Shown here one piece after another: positions 8,344 to 16,271 of a stretch of 34,927 bases of DNA (positions are counted from its first letter, which is position 1; each line of letters begins with the position of its first letter). The stretch lies in the IMG/VR virus record IMGVR_UViG_3300030380_003953, positions 1 through 34,927 of that record; one strand, written 5' to 3'. This stretch comes from a virus. The position numbers and the translations under genes were made by a program. The notes under the pieces were generated by a model. That model made no database searches and was not told the origin of the DNA. It saw only the letters and a list, made by a program, of their open reading frames with translations.

Positions 8344-8663
8344 TGGCACAAAGTAATTTTACATTAAGTGGTGGACCTAGTCATGGTTTTGGATTAACTC
8401 AGTCTCAATTAGTTGATTTAGTGCGTGTACATCATCCAGATATGCTTGAAGCCGAAATAAGAGTTTATTTGAATCAAGCGTTACGAGAGTTCACTAAAAA
8501 ATCAAAGATTTTAAGAGGCGTATTTCAAAAGCCTATTACTAATGGGGTTAGGTGGTACCAAATAGATGATGAAATAGTTTCAATTAACAGGGTTTATTTT
8601 GATGGAAAACTTATTGATAGATTGATAAGTATTCCAGACTCTGAAGACCTGGACGTATCATAA
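8343..8663 (+). CDS. Putative head-tail adaptor, N-terminal half
   Basis: A 106-aa protein. After a flexible start it has LTQSQLVDLVRVHHPDML, EIRVYLNQALREFTKKS and then a beta-rich part GVRWYQIDDEIVSINRVYFDGKLIDRLI. Helices for ring formation followed by a "disordered-to-ordered" WYxIPdxxxxIxxVxxdgkxI strand is the layout of phage head-tail adaptor proteins (P22 gp4/T7 gp11-like group) as I know them. It stops at 8663 in a TAATG junction, and the following gene looks like the second half of the same family. Each end is cleanly coupled to its neighbours, so the two genes may work as a two-chain adaptor. Confidence 0.6.
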   Translation: MAQSNFTLSGGPSHGFGLTQSQLVDLVRVHHPDMLEAEIRVYLNQALREFTKKSKILRGVFQKPITNGVRWYQIDDEIVSINRVYFDGKLIDRLISIPDSEDLDVS

Positions 8664-9058
8664 TGGCAAAAGTATGGTGGGTGGATAAAGATGCAATTGC
8701 TGTTGCTGATATAAGCAATGACAATCGAACACTTTCTGGACCAACTGCTGGCACATTAAGTTTACATTGCTCAAGGCATGATGCACCATTTATAAAAAAT
8801 GAAACTGGGTCATCGAATACTGAAACGCCCCCTGTAAGAATATCCATAGGAATGACTGAATCCCCTGTTATTCCAGTAGAGTACCACGAAGCTTTAACCT
8901 ATAAAGCAATTGCTCATGGATATGAGAAAAAAGGCGAGTTAAAACAAGCTGAATATTTTCATAATAAGTTTAACATAGCTTGTGCTGAAGGTAAATTGGA
9001 AGCCAACTCTCATAAAACTGAAGAAAATTCTATTATTATTCAGGGAAGAGAATTCTAA
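8663..9058 (+). CDS. Putative head-tail adaptor, C-terminal half
   Basis: A 131-aa protein starting at the ATG inside the previous stop. It begins MAKVWWVDKDAIAVADI, a beta strand that in single-chain adaptor homologues follows the strand ending the preceding gene. Further on, VIPVEYHEALTYKAIAHGYEKKGELKQAEYFHNKFNIA is the helical P-x-x-YHEAL-x-YKA-x-x-GYE...AEYF...KF signature that ends those adaptor proteins. The frame is -1 relative to the upstream gene, and the open frame extends only to 8645 before a stop. Either a natural split with coupled translation or a sequence error would explain it. No slippery heptamer is visible at the junction. Confidence 0.6.
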   Translation: MAKVWWVDKDAIAVADISNDNRTLSGPTAGTLSLHCSRHDAPFIKNETGSSNTETPPVRISIGMTESPVIPVEYHEALTYKAIAHGYEKKGELKQAEYFHNKFNIACAEGKLEANSHKTEENSIIIQGREF

Positions 9059-9300
9059 TGGCACTTAAACCCGTCCCCCCAAATCTACAAGGTGCGGATA
9101 CGGTTTGGGAAAATTATTATACAAACTGGGAATTAGCAGGCGGTTGGACTACTGGGCAGATTATGAAAAGCCTATTAACTACATCCGTTACGCTAAAGAC
9201 ATTAGGGACTTCAGTGAATACTTTACAACCAGTTGTTGCAAATGTCGGTGGACTAAAATCATTAAATAGCCCATCATCATCATTAAAAGGATTAGGCTAA
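9058..9300 (+). CDS. Small hypothetical structural-region protein
   Basis: An 80-aa protein coupled on both sides by TAATG overlaps. Trp- and Tyr-rich N-terminus (WENYYTNWELAGGW) followed by a Ser/Thr/Leu/Val-rich region (SLLTTSVTLKTLGTSVNTLQ) and a Ser/Gly-rich end (SPSSSLKGLG). I do not recognise a family. Its position between the adaptor genes and the first fibre gene suggests a small virion or fibre-attachment protein, which is inference from location only. Confidence 0.55.
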   Translation: MALKPVPPNLQGADTVWENYYTNWELAGGWTTGQIMKSLLTTSVTLKTLGTSVNTLQPVVANVGGLKSLNSPSSSLKGLG

Positions 9301-9563
9301 TGTCATCACTAAGCAATAAAACAATATCAGCTACTTATAAAGATTTATTAACAGTAACAGGCAGTAATGCCAACGAGGGTATTACTGGAACTGCAAAAAG
9401 AATATTTGATGGCGATGGTACAGGAAGTCCATTATGGATGAGTACCAATATGCTCCAAGTAGACGGAATTTTAAACTTAAAAGAATATTCATCAGCACCA
9501 AGCAATCCTACAGTTGGAGATTTGGCTTTCATAAATGATGAATTGTACATAGCCAAACAATAG
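9300..9563 (+). CDS. Small fibre-like protein
   Basis: An 87-aa protein that reads like a single fibre module. SNKTISATYKDLLTVTG leads to RIFDGDGTGSPLWMSTNML, then a beta segment LQVDGILNLKEYSS, and the C-terminal motif NPTVGDLAFINDELYIAKQ. Such DLLTVTG...IFDGDGTxSPLxxST repeats are common in phage tail fibres and stalks. Its last residues resemble those of the next gene (VPIGHMQYHANELYL), so the two may be related building blocks. It starts in a TAATG overlap and ends with a TAG fused to the next gene's AGGAG. Confidence 0.6.
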   Translation: MSSLSNKTISATYKDLLTVTGSNANEGITGTAKRIFDGDGTGSPLWMSTNMLQVDGILNLKEYSSAPSNPTVGDLAFINDELYIAKQ

Positions 9564-9572
9564 GAGAATATT

Positions 9573-10400
9573 ATGGCAACATGGAAAAAGGTACTTACAG
9601 TACAGGATATAGACACAACTAATACATTAGGTACTGATGATGCAAAAGTACCATCTCAGTTAGCAGTTAAAACATATGTAGATGCACAGGTAGATACTGC
9701 AGATGCATTAGCGGAGATGGCTGATGTAACAATCACAAGTGTAACAGACCACGAGGTATTGGCATATGACAATACTAGTAGTGAGTTTATAAATATGACT
9801 GCAAGTGAAGCAGGTTTGCAAACTGCACTTACGTTTGGTACAGCACAAGGGAATTCTTTAAAGGTTGTTTCTCCATTAAATAATGATATAGATGCAGATG
9901 ATTTTGCTGTATTTACTAATGACCACGACCAAGCAGGTGGTGGTTTAAAAGGATTAAGTGCACAAGAAGTTAGAACTGCTATATCAGCCCATCCTTCTGG
10001 CGGTGCTTCATCACTTGATTTTGATGCTAAAGATTTAACAGTTGCTGGAAATCTTACAGTTTCAGGCACTCACATTACAACTAGTACTGAGACTTTAGCA
10101 ATAGCAGATAATACATTAATATTAAATTCTGATTTAACTACTGCCACAGATGTTGATGCGGGTATTGTTGTAGAAAGAGGTAGTGGTGTTGATAACGCTA
10201 CATTTTATTGGGATGAAGGAGACGATAGATGGCGTGTTGGTACAAATGACGAAGCTGATTTATCATCAACCCCTACTTATTCAGCCGATGTGATGCAGGT
10301 TAGAATAGATGGGTCTGCAATAGATACTAGCTCTACTGAAGTCCCTATTGGGCATATGCAATACCATGCCAATGAGCTTTATTTAAGAGTAGAAGATTAA
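9573..10400 (+). CDS. Tail fibre-like structural protein
   Basis: A 275-aa protein of the trimeric fibre/spike type. It begins MATWKKVLTVQD, a start shared with the large fibre (MANWKKVVLATG), probably the particle-attachment peptide. VPSQLAVKTYVDAQVDTADAL (about 27-47) is a short coiled coil typical of fibres. DLTVAGNLTVSGTHITTSTETLAIADNTLILNSDL (about 148-185) is a canonical beta-helical fibre repeat as known from many environmental phages, and it is followed by GIVVERGSGVDNATFYWDEGDDRWRVG. No enzymatic motif is present. The AGGAG before the ATG overlaps the previous stop codon. Receptor binding is inferred from family, not shown here. Confidence 0.75.
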   Translation: MATWKKVLTVQDIDTTNTLGTDDAKVPSQLAVKTYVDAQVDTADALAEMADVTITSVTDHEVLAYDNTSSEFINMTASEAGLQTALTFGTAQGNSLKVVSPLNNDIDADDFAVFTNDHDQAGGGLKGLSAQEVRTAISAHPSGGASSLDFDAKDLTVAGNLTVSGTHITTSTETLAIADNTLILNSDLTTATDVDAGIVVERGSGVDNATFYWDEGDDRWRVGTNDEADLSSTPTYSADVMQVRIDGSAIDTSSTEVPIGHMQYHANELYLRVED

Positions 10401-10567
10401 TGTCGAAATTAGCTCCTGTAGTACAAGAGGATAAATTCAATATAAAAGAGACTGATTTCTTATTAAAACTAATGATGAGAAGTCAGTTTGATGGTGTTGA
10501 TTTGGAAGTTGCTAATTCAGTTCTTATTAAACTAACTAAATTACACAAGGCTAAACTTGAGAGTTGA
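10400..10567 (+). CDS. Small helical hypothetical protein between fibre genes
   Basis: A 55-aa open frame starting MSKLAPVVQEDKF in a TAATG overlap with the preceding fibre gene and ending with a TGA at 10565-10567. Predicted all-helical: ETDFLLKLMMRSQF then LEVANSVLIKLTKLHKAKLES. It fills most of the gap between two fibre genes. Coupled start, coding-like composition and an adjacent partner support a real gene. Small helical proteins beside fibre genes are often fibre chaperones, but there is no motif to prove that here. Confidence 0.55.
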   Translation: MSKLAPVVQEDKFNIKETDFLLKLMMRSQFDGVDLEVANSVLIKLTKLHKAKLES

Positions 10568-10712
10568 ATTATCAACAGATGACCTATCTGTAATAAAACA
10601 AGCACTTGATAATATAACGATTCAAGGGAAAGATGCTCATATACTTGCTAAGTTATTAGATAAGCTAGGGAAAGCATTTGAAAAAGCAGTAGAAAAGGAA
10701 TCTAATGGCTAA
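10557..10712 (+). CDS. Small helical hypothetical protein with a TTG start
   Basis: A 51-aa open frame (L/MRVELSTDDLSVI...) whose only reasonable start is TTG at 10557. AAGG lies at 10547-10550, six bases upstream, as expected of a ribosome-binding site. The protein is helical: DDLSVIKQALDNITIQGKDA then ILAKLLDKLGKAFEKAVEKES. It overlaps the previous small gene by 11 bases and the large fibre gene by eight. The pattern LDNITIQGKDAHxxAKLLDKL is one I associate with small phage proteins near fibre genes, without known function. The non-ATG start makes it easy to miss. Confidence 0.5.
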   Translation: MRVELSTDDLSVIKQALDNITIQGKDAHILAKLLDKLGKAFEKAVEKESNG

Positions 10713-13700
10713 CTGGAAAAAGGTAGTATTAGCTACAGGTACATCCTCTCAATACATCAAAGGTGATGGTTCATTTGCTACCGACACAGACAGTTTACCT
10801 TTAACTGGTGGTCAAATTTCTGGCAATCTTGGTATAGGCGTATCGCCTTCAAGTGATTTACATATAGAAAGTGCAAGCAGTCCAACTATAAGACTTAAAG
10901 ACACTACAAACAATGTATTGCTTCTTACTTATGCACAAAACAGTGATGCTGTGATTGGTACTTACTCAAATCATCCAATGAAGTTTTATAGCAATAGCGG
11001 TTTAACATTAACACTAGGTACTGACCAATTATCTACTTTTAGTGGAAACATAAAAATTGACCAAGGTTCTGCATCATCTAATCCAAGATTAACATTTGCA
11101 CACGACAACATTGGAACTAACCATTACATTGAAATGGATAGAAGTTCAGATTATATGAAGGTTGTGGTTAATGGAGGAATTGCAACAATAATAGACTCGA
11201 ATCAGAGTTCTACCTTTTATGGTGCAATTAACTCATCTATGAGCAGTACATCTGTTCTTGGAAATTTAAGAAACACACACGCATCTGGTTATGGATTAAA
11301 AATACAAGCAACTGATGCAAACTCAGCAAGATATATAGCAACTTTTAATGATAAGGATGACAATGTAAAGGCACAGATAAAGGGTGATGGCTCTGCTACC
11401 TTTGGTGGTAATATAGTTGTTGGCGATATTACTTTATCTGGCTCAACTATATCTGATAACAGTGCATTAACTATAAGTAGTGGTGATGATATTACTATTG
11501 ATGCTACATCTGATATAAATCTTGATGCAGATGGTGGTGATATAAGATTTAAAGACAATGGTACTAACTTTGTTACATTTAGTTCTTCAACAGGCTCTAC
11601 TTTTGCTGGTTCTGTAGACAGTGGTTCTTGGTTAAAAATAAATGGAAATAATACTTTATGGTCAGCTACTAATACTGGCACATATATACAAGCACCTGCT
11701 ACTACCCAAACAATAAACTTTAGAAGCAATGGTCTTGCTATAGGTGCAGTATATGATGCGGTTAATAAAAAACTTGGTATTGGTGGAAGCCATACACCAA
11801 GTCATACTTTACATTTATCAGCTACTGAACCATATATAAAGCTTCAAGGAACTCATACTGATGGCTTGTACTTGATTGGTACTGGCGATGGCAATCTGTA
11901 TTTCACAGATGGGTCAACAGGTGTTCCAACAATGACTATGGACGATGCTTTCGTTGGTATAGGAACTGCTAGTCCTTTACATACTCTTCATGTAGAAAAA
12001 AGTGCTAGTAGTGATTGGATAGCAAAATTTAAAAATACAGGAACTACTAATGCTTATGGCGTTCAAATAGACACAACTGCTAATACAACTGTAGGTGAAT
12101 ATTCTCTTGGAGTTTATACAGGTGCAAATCTTGGATTTTTTGTAACTAGTGATAGTAAAGCTAGTATTGGTACAAATATTCCTACTCATAGATTAACTGT
12201 AGATACTGTTGGTTCTGGAACTGATATGTGCATTGGAACATATTCTGCTGGCAAAACTGCTGGTGTATTATATACAAGTGCAGATACAAATGGGTATTTT
12301 GCTATCCAATCTTATCTATCGCAAGGTAGTACATTCGGATGTATTAATTTAAATCCTTCAGGTGGTAATGTTTCTATTGGAACAGCGTATAGTGCACCTG
12401 ACCCATTATATATCACAGATGGTGCATCACCCCATGCTGGTCAATCCCATAGGATGATACAATTAAAACGAAATGCTTTAAATGATTCTAGTAATGCAGG
12501 TGCTGATACAAGTGCATTTTGTTCTATGTTATTTAGTAATAGGTCAAATGGTTTTACAATTGGATATGGCGGTACTTCAGACAGATTTAGATTTCTTGAT
12601 GGTGGCAATGTTGAAAGATTAACTATAAAAAATGGTGGGAATGTTGGTATTGGGACAACGAATCCTAGTGCTAAGATTCACATAGATGAAGTATCTAACG
12701 CATCTTATTATATGAAATTGGGTTCATCCCAAACAGAAGATGCTTTTTTTTGGTATAATGGCAGTTCTGGAGATAACGGATATTTTGGAGGAAAAGACCA
12801 ATCTAGTGGTAATGTTAATTTTCAAATTCATTCTGACGCATCTTTTAATACTTATTTTGCATCTCAAGGTGGGAAAGTTGGGATAGGAACTGCCAGTCCT
12901 CAAAAACAATTATCTGTTTATGCTGATGGCACTGCTCCAGAAATTTGTTGGGAAATTGCAGGAAATTCAGGTGCTAGAAATTGGGCATGGAGAGCAAGTG
13001 GTGCTAATTGGGGAGATTTTCAATTAAGACAAGGTTCTTCATTGGGTGGTGTTGTAGACACTCCTAGATTAACGATTCTTGATGGTGGGAATGTTGGTAT
13101 TGGAACTACTAACCCCACTGGATATAAACTGGTAGTACAGGGCACTTCAGAAGATTTATTAAAGCTTCATAACGCTACAGATGGGTTAGACTCTTTAATA
13201 TCATTTACAAATTCTGGTGGTACTTTAGCAAGAATACAAGGCATTGATAATGGTGGATTGGGATTTGATACAGGCAATAATGCAGGTGGCATAAATACTA
13301 ATGCAATGTTTATATCTAATGATGCAAAAGTGGGTATAGGTACATTAACTCCATCAAGCTATAATGCTTTAGCAAATAATTTAGTTGTGTATGAAAACAG
13401 TAATAGTGGTATTACTATAGCAAGTAGCACAAATGGAAATGGTTCATTGTTTTTTGCAGATGGTACTACTGGTGATGAAGCTTACAAAGGTTCTATAGAG
13501 TATGCTCATTCTACTAATAAACTAATGTTTAAAGCAAATTCAGTAACGCATATGGGTATAAACCCAAATGGTGATGTTGGAATAGGAACAATTGACCCAA
13601 TAAGTTTATTAAACCTATACGAATCAAATGCATCAGCAGTTTTAACTATACAAAGAAGAGAGGTTGATGGTGCTTTAACTACTGGTGATATTATTGGTCA

Positions 13701-15483
13701 AATTGATTTTGTTGCAAACGATGATTCAGTATTTAGTGGAGCAAACACATTAAGAGCACAAATAAGAGCTAACATAGAAAGTTCAACATCTGCAACTGCT
13801 TTATACTTTGCTACTGGTAATTCAAGCACTGCGATGTCTGATAAAATGATGCTGTCTGCATCAGGTAACCTAGGTATTGGAACAACAAACCCTACATCTC
13901 CAGCAAGTGTAGGTAAGTTTTTAAATATCGCAGATACTGGTAGTGCTGGTATTGTTTTGGAAGATACAAATGCTGGTAACTGGGAAATGTATAATGCAAG
14001 TGGTTCTCTTTATTTTGAAGATAGAGGAAATACAGCTTTAGCATTAACGCTTAAAAATGACAAGTCAGCTATTTTTGGTGGTGATGTAAGTATAAAAACT
14101 GGCGGTGGTAATAATGACCCAGCAACTCTTGCCTTATGGAGTTCTGATGTAAGTATAAGTGCAAATGATACTATAGGAACTATTTTAGCACAAGGTTCTG
14201 ACTCTGGAGGTTCACCACCATATTTAGGTGGTAAGATAGAATTTAATGCAGATGCAAACTGGGATACTGGTACTCCAACTTATTATCCTACAAGGATAGA
14301 CTTTTTTACTCAAAGCAATGCTGGAGCAGATGGTTTAGCAAGTCCAAGAATGTCCATTGATTCTGCTGGTGACGTAAATGTAGCTGGGAGTGTTGATGTT
14401 TTAGGTAGCATTATTAGAAGAAATAGTTCTGGGTCAAACAATGGTATGGCAATATTAACTACTAATGGTAATCATGGCATACTTGCATTGAGAAACAGTT
14501 CTGGCTCTTATCAAACACAAATTAATAGTGGTGGTGTTTCATATATTCGAGGTGGAAATGTCGGTATTGGTACATCTTCTCCTGATTCTTTATTGAGTGT
14601 TCACAGTACGACAACTCCAGAATTAGGAATTTATTATGATTCAGGTGGTCATGCGAATGCAAGAAACTGGATGTTTAGAACAAACCATAATGAATATGGT
14701 ACTTTTAGGATTTCTTATAGTGATGATGTAGGTGGCGACCCAAGAGATAACGATGCTTTGACCATTAATTCATCTGGTTATGTGGGCATTGGCACAAGTC
14801 AGCCAGATAAAACATTACACCTTGCTAGTTCTGATAATGTACTTGCTACAATAGAAAGTACAACTACTCACGCTACTGTTAGATTAATTGACCCAGATAC
14901 AAGCAATCAAGCTACACTAACTAGGGTAGGAGACAACCTAGAGATAGTAAAAGATGGTGGGAATGTTAGTATTGGAAAAGACAACCCTGCACAAGCTCTT
15001 GATGTAGAGGGAAGCATTATATCTAGTGGCGTACTACTTGCTCCTACTTATGTAACATTTAATCACAGTTTCTATGACGACATAGGTACTACAGCCCATT
15101 ACTTACCTTGGGGCAATCTTGCTGAAGCAACAGGCAATGATTCTAGTGCTACATCGTTTCTTGTTCCAATGAGTATGACACTGAAAAAGCTATTTGTAAG
15201 AATAGAAAGTATAACAAATCTTGGTAATCACAATCTTACTGTTACGCTAATAAGAAAAGCAGATGGAGTTATAACAAATACTACAGTAGCTAGTGCTACT
15301 AAAGCTTTTGCATCTGGAAATAGTAATAAAACTGTTACATACCTTGAATCAGATTTTAGTGCCACACCTAGATTGACACAAAAACAATTAGGCTCATTAA
15401 AAATCCAATTTGGAAGCGATTATGGTAGCCAAACTGATTTTTTTGTTACTAGCGTATGGCAAATGAATAACAACACACTATAG
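10705..15483 (+). CDS. Giant tail fibre with about 14 GIGT modules
   Basis: At 1592 aa this is the largest fibre-type protein in the window. It starts MANWKKVVLATGTSSQYIKG, sharing its N-terminus with the fibre gene at 9573, so both may dock to the same site. The body consists of repeated modules of roughly 50-150 residues, each opening with (G)(N/K)(V/L)(G/S)IGT-x-x-P followed by a short Leu/Val strand (for example VGIGTTNPSAKIHI). I count about 14, with two degenerate ones near the N-terminus. Such modules build beta-rich trimeric shafts. The C-terminus (about 1445-1592) has no S74 chaperone signature. It reads as a separate beta-sandwich (YVTFNHSFYDDIG...LRVPMS-like FLVPMSMTLKKLFVRIES), a candidate receptor-binding domain. 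Codon use matches neighbours. Confidence 0.85.
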   Translation: MANWKKVVLATGTSSQYIKGDGSFATDTDSLPLTGGQISGNLGIGVSPSSDLHIESASSPTIRLKDTTNNVLLLTYAQNSDAVIGTYSNHPMKFYSNSGLTLTLGTDQLSTFSGNIKIDQGSASSNPRLTFAHDNIGTNHYIEMDRSSDYMKVVVNGGIATIIDSNQSSTFYGAINSSMSSTSVLGNLRNTHASGYGLKIQATDANSARYIATFNDKDDNVKAQIKGDGSATFGGNIVVGDITLSGSTISDNSALTISSGDDITIDATSDINLDADGGDIRFKDNGTNFVTFSSSTGSTFAGSVDSGSWLKINGNNTLWSATNTGTYIQAPATTQTINFRSNGLAIGAVYDAVNKKLGIGGSHTPSHTLHLSATEPYIKLQGTHTDGLYLIGTGDGNLYFTDGSTGVPTMTMDDAFVGIGTASPLHTLHVEKSASSDWIAKFKNTGTTNAYGVQIDTTANTTVGEYSLGVYTGANLGFFVTSDSKASIGTNIPTHRLTVDTVGSGTDMCIGTYSAGKTAGVLYTSADTNGYFAIQSYLSQGSTFGCINLNPSGGNVSIGTAYSAPDPLYITDGASPHAGQSHRMIQLKRNALNDSSNAGADTSAFCSMLFSNRSNGFTIGYGGTSDRFRFLDGGNVERLTIKNGGNVGIGTTNPSAKIHIDEVSNASYYMKLGSSQTEDAFFWYNGSSGDNGYFGGKDQSSGNVNFQIHSDASFNTYFASQGGKVGIGTASPQKQLSVYADGTAPEICWEIAGNSGARNWAWRASGANWGDFQLRQGSSLGGVVDTPRLTILDGGNVGIGTTNPTGYKLVVQGTSEDLLKLHNATDGLDSLISFTNSGGTLARIQGIDNGGLGFDTGNNAGGINTNAMFISNDAKVGIGTLTPSSYNALANNLVVYENSNSGITIASSTNGNGSLFFADGTTGDEAYKGSIEYAHSTNKLMFKANSVTHMGINPNGDVGIGTIDPISLLNLYESNASAVLTIQRREVDGALTTGDIIGQIDFVANDDSVFSGANTLRAQIRANIESSTSATALYFATGNSSTAMSDKMMLSASGNLGIGTTNPTSPASVGKFLNIADTGSAGIVLEDTNAGNWEMYNASGSLYFEDRGNTALALTLKNDKSAIFGGDVSIKTGGGNNDPATLALWSSDVSISANDTIGTILAQGSDSGGSPPYLGGKIEFNADANWDTGTPTYYPTRIDFFTQSNAGADGLASPRMSIDSAGDVNVAGSVDVLGSIIRRNSSGSNNGMAILTTNGNHGILALRNSSGSYQTQINSGGVSYIRGGNVGIGTSSPDSLLSVHSTTTPELGIYYDSGGHANARNWMFRTNHNEYGTFRISYSDDVGGDPRDNDALTINSSGYVGIGTSQPDKTLHLASSDNVLATIESTTTHATVRLIDPDTSNQATLTRVGDNLEIVKDGGNVSIGKDNPAQALDVEGSIISSGVLLAPTYVTFNHSFYDDIGTTAHYLPWGNLAEATGNDSSATSFLVPMSMTLKKLFVRIESITNLGNHNLTVTLIRKADGVITNTTVASATKAFASGNSNKTVTYLESDFSATPRLTQKQLGSLKIQFGSDYGSQTDFFVTSVWQMNNNTL
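12632..12653 (+). repeat. Fibre module direct repeat, copy 1
   Basis: A 22-base run coding for the GGNVGIG core is identical to 13082-13103, exactly 450 bases (150 codons) downstream. It is a coding repeat of the fibre shaft and could promote in-frame deletion or duplication of a module. Degenerate copies of the same core occur at about 12360 (GGNVSIG), 14553 (GGNVGIG) and 14957 (GGNVSIG). Confidence 0.8.
13082..13103 (+). repeat. Fibre module direct repeat, copy 2
   Basis: Partner of the repeat at 12632. Both sit inside a longer similar protein stretch, RLTI followed by two residues and GGNVGIGTTNP, where the DNA outside the 22 bases has already diverged. This suggests an old module duplication kept by selection on the protein. 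Confidence 0.8.
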
Positions 15484-15493
15484 GAGTAAAACC

Positions 15494-15817
15494 ATGAAAG
15501 GTTATGCACAAAAAAAGAAAGACAAGAAATGGTCTGTTGGAAAAACCAAAGAAGTGGTTTCTCCTGCAGTAACCGAAGTAAAAGATGAGAATGGTGTCGT
15601 AGTTCGTGAGGCACAAGCTGAACAATCTATAGACATTATTAAACTAAGTAAAAAACGCTATGACTCAGAAACAGGAAAAGCATTAGCAGATGTAGAAGAA
15701 AGAATGTCTGTAGAAAAATGCGATGAAGCTGTAAAAAGTCTAGATGAACAGATTGCTGAATTAACTGCACAAAAAGAAGGCTGGGTAGCCTTAAAAGCAG
15801 ATATTAAAGCACTCTAA
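15494..15817 (+). CDS. Hypothetical protein after the large fibre, candidate fibre chaperone
   Basis: A 107-aa protein with a very basic start (MKGYAQKKKDKKW), then VSPAVTEVKDENGVVVREAQ and RYDSETGKALADVEERMSVE, ending in a coiled-coil-like helix (DEAVKSLDEQIAELTAQKEGWVALKADIKAL). A short beta segment with "YDxxTGxAL" followed by a C-terminal Leu/Glu/Gln helix is seen in several phage fibre-assembly proteins, and genes in this place often serve that purpose, but no specific family match is claimed. AGGAG overlaps the fibre stop codon, so the two are co-translated. Confidence 0.55.
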   Translation: MKGYAQKKKDKKWSVGKTKEVVSPAVTEVKDENGVVVREAQAEQSIDIIKLSKKRYDSETGKALADVEERMSVEKCDEAVKSLDEQIAELTAQKEGWVALKADIKAL

Positions 15818-15835
15818 AAACAAAAGGATAACAAA

Positions 15836-16081
15836 ATGCCAGATAAAAAAGAAAAAGAAAGTCAGGTAAAGGTAGTTGTCATTAACGATGTGGAATACAA
15901 AGTAGATGACCTTACTGAACAGCAAGTGATGTTAGTAAACCATGTAGCAGACCTTGATAGGAAGCTTGCACAAAGTCAATTCAATCTTGACCAGTTGCAA
16001 GGTGGACGTGAACACTTTATGAAAAACCTAGAGGTGGAGTTGGAAGATGTCGAGGGTGTTGCTATTGCTGAATCTAGCTAA
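15836..16081 (+). CDS. Small phage protein, resembles the DUF6447 type
   Basis: An 81-aa protein with a charged N-terminus and the pattern VVVINDVEYKVDDLTEQQV, then a helix VADLDRKLAQSQFNLDQLQGGREHFMKNL. From memory, I-(N/D)-G/D-x-EY-x-x-(E/D)DLs...LDxKLaxxQ...LxxxR is the profile of the short DUF6447-type proteins that often sit beside phage tail fibre genes. Their function is not known. It has a reasonable AAAGGA before the ATG. The next gene starts 35 bases before its end. Confidence 0.6.
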   Translation: MPDKKEKESQVKVVVINDVEYKVDDLTEQQVMLVNHVADLDRKLAQSQFNLDQLQGGREHFMKNLEVELEDVEGVAIAESS

Positions 16082-16271
16082 CGTTAGTTGCAGTAGTGGT
16101 TGGTCAGTGGGTGGGTATGAACTCACCCCTGCTGACACTACAAACAATACAGTTTTTATTGAAATTATGGATACAGACTCAGTGATACACTATTACTATA
16201 ATGGTATATATGAAACAAACTGGTGTTGGATACATGAGCAGTATGAAGATGTGAAGAAGGTAAATGAGTGA
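16047..16271 (+). CDS. Small hypothetical protein overlapping the preceding gene
   Basis: A 74-aa open frame that starts inside the preceding gene (35-base overlap) with GGAAG just upstream of the ATG. The start MSRVLLLLNLANVSC is hydrophobic but too short and irregular for a confident signal peptide, and the residues before the Cys do not make a normal lipobox. The rest is acidic and aromatic (IEIMDTDSVIHYYYNGIYETNWCWIHEQYEDV), plausibly a small beta fold. The reading frame continues cleanly to an 8-base overlap with the next gene. A later non-ATG start after the overlap is also possible. Function unknown. Confidence 0.5.
   Translation: MSRVLLLLNLANVSCSSGWSVGGYELTPADTTNNTVFIEIMDTDSVIHYYYNGIYETNWCWIHEQYEDVKKVNE

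Noticed and set aside
8630-8670. Programmed -1 frameshift joining the two adaptor genes
   Set aside because: No slippery heptamer or stable downstream hairpin is visible. A coupled TAATG start explains expression.
9656-10069. Reverse-strand open frame of 137 aa in the fibre gene at 9573
   Set aside because: It lies opposite a repetitive, stop-poor Ala/Thr/Asp-rich coding sequence that creates long antisense frames by composition.
10705-15483. C-terminal S74-type autocleaving chaperone on the large fibre
   Set aside because: The last 150 residues lack the S/D-x-R and K-dyad pattern and read as a beta-sandwich instead.
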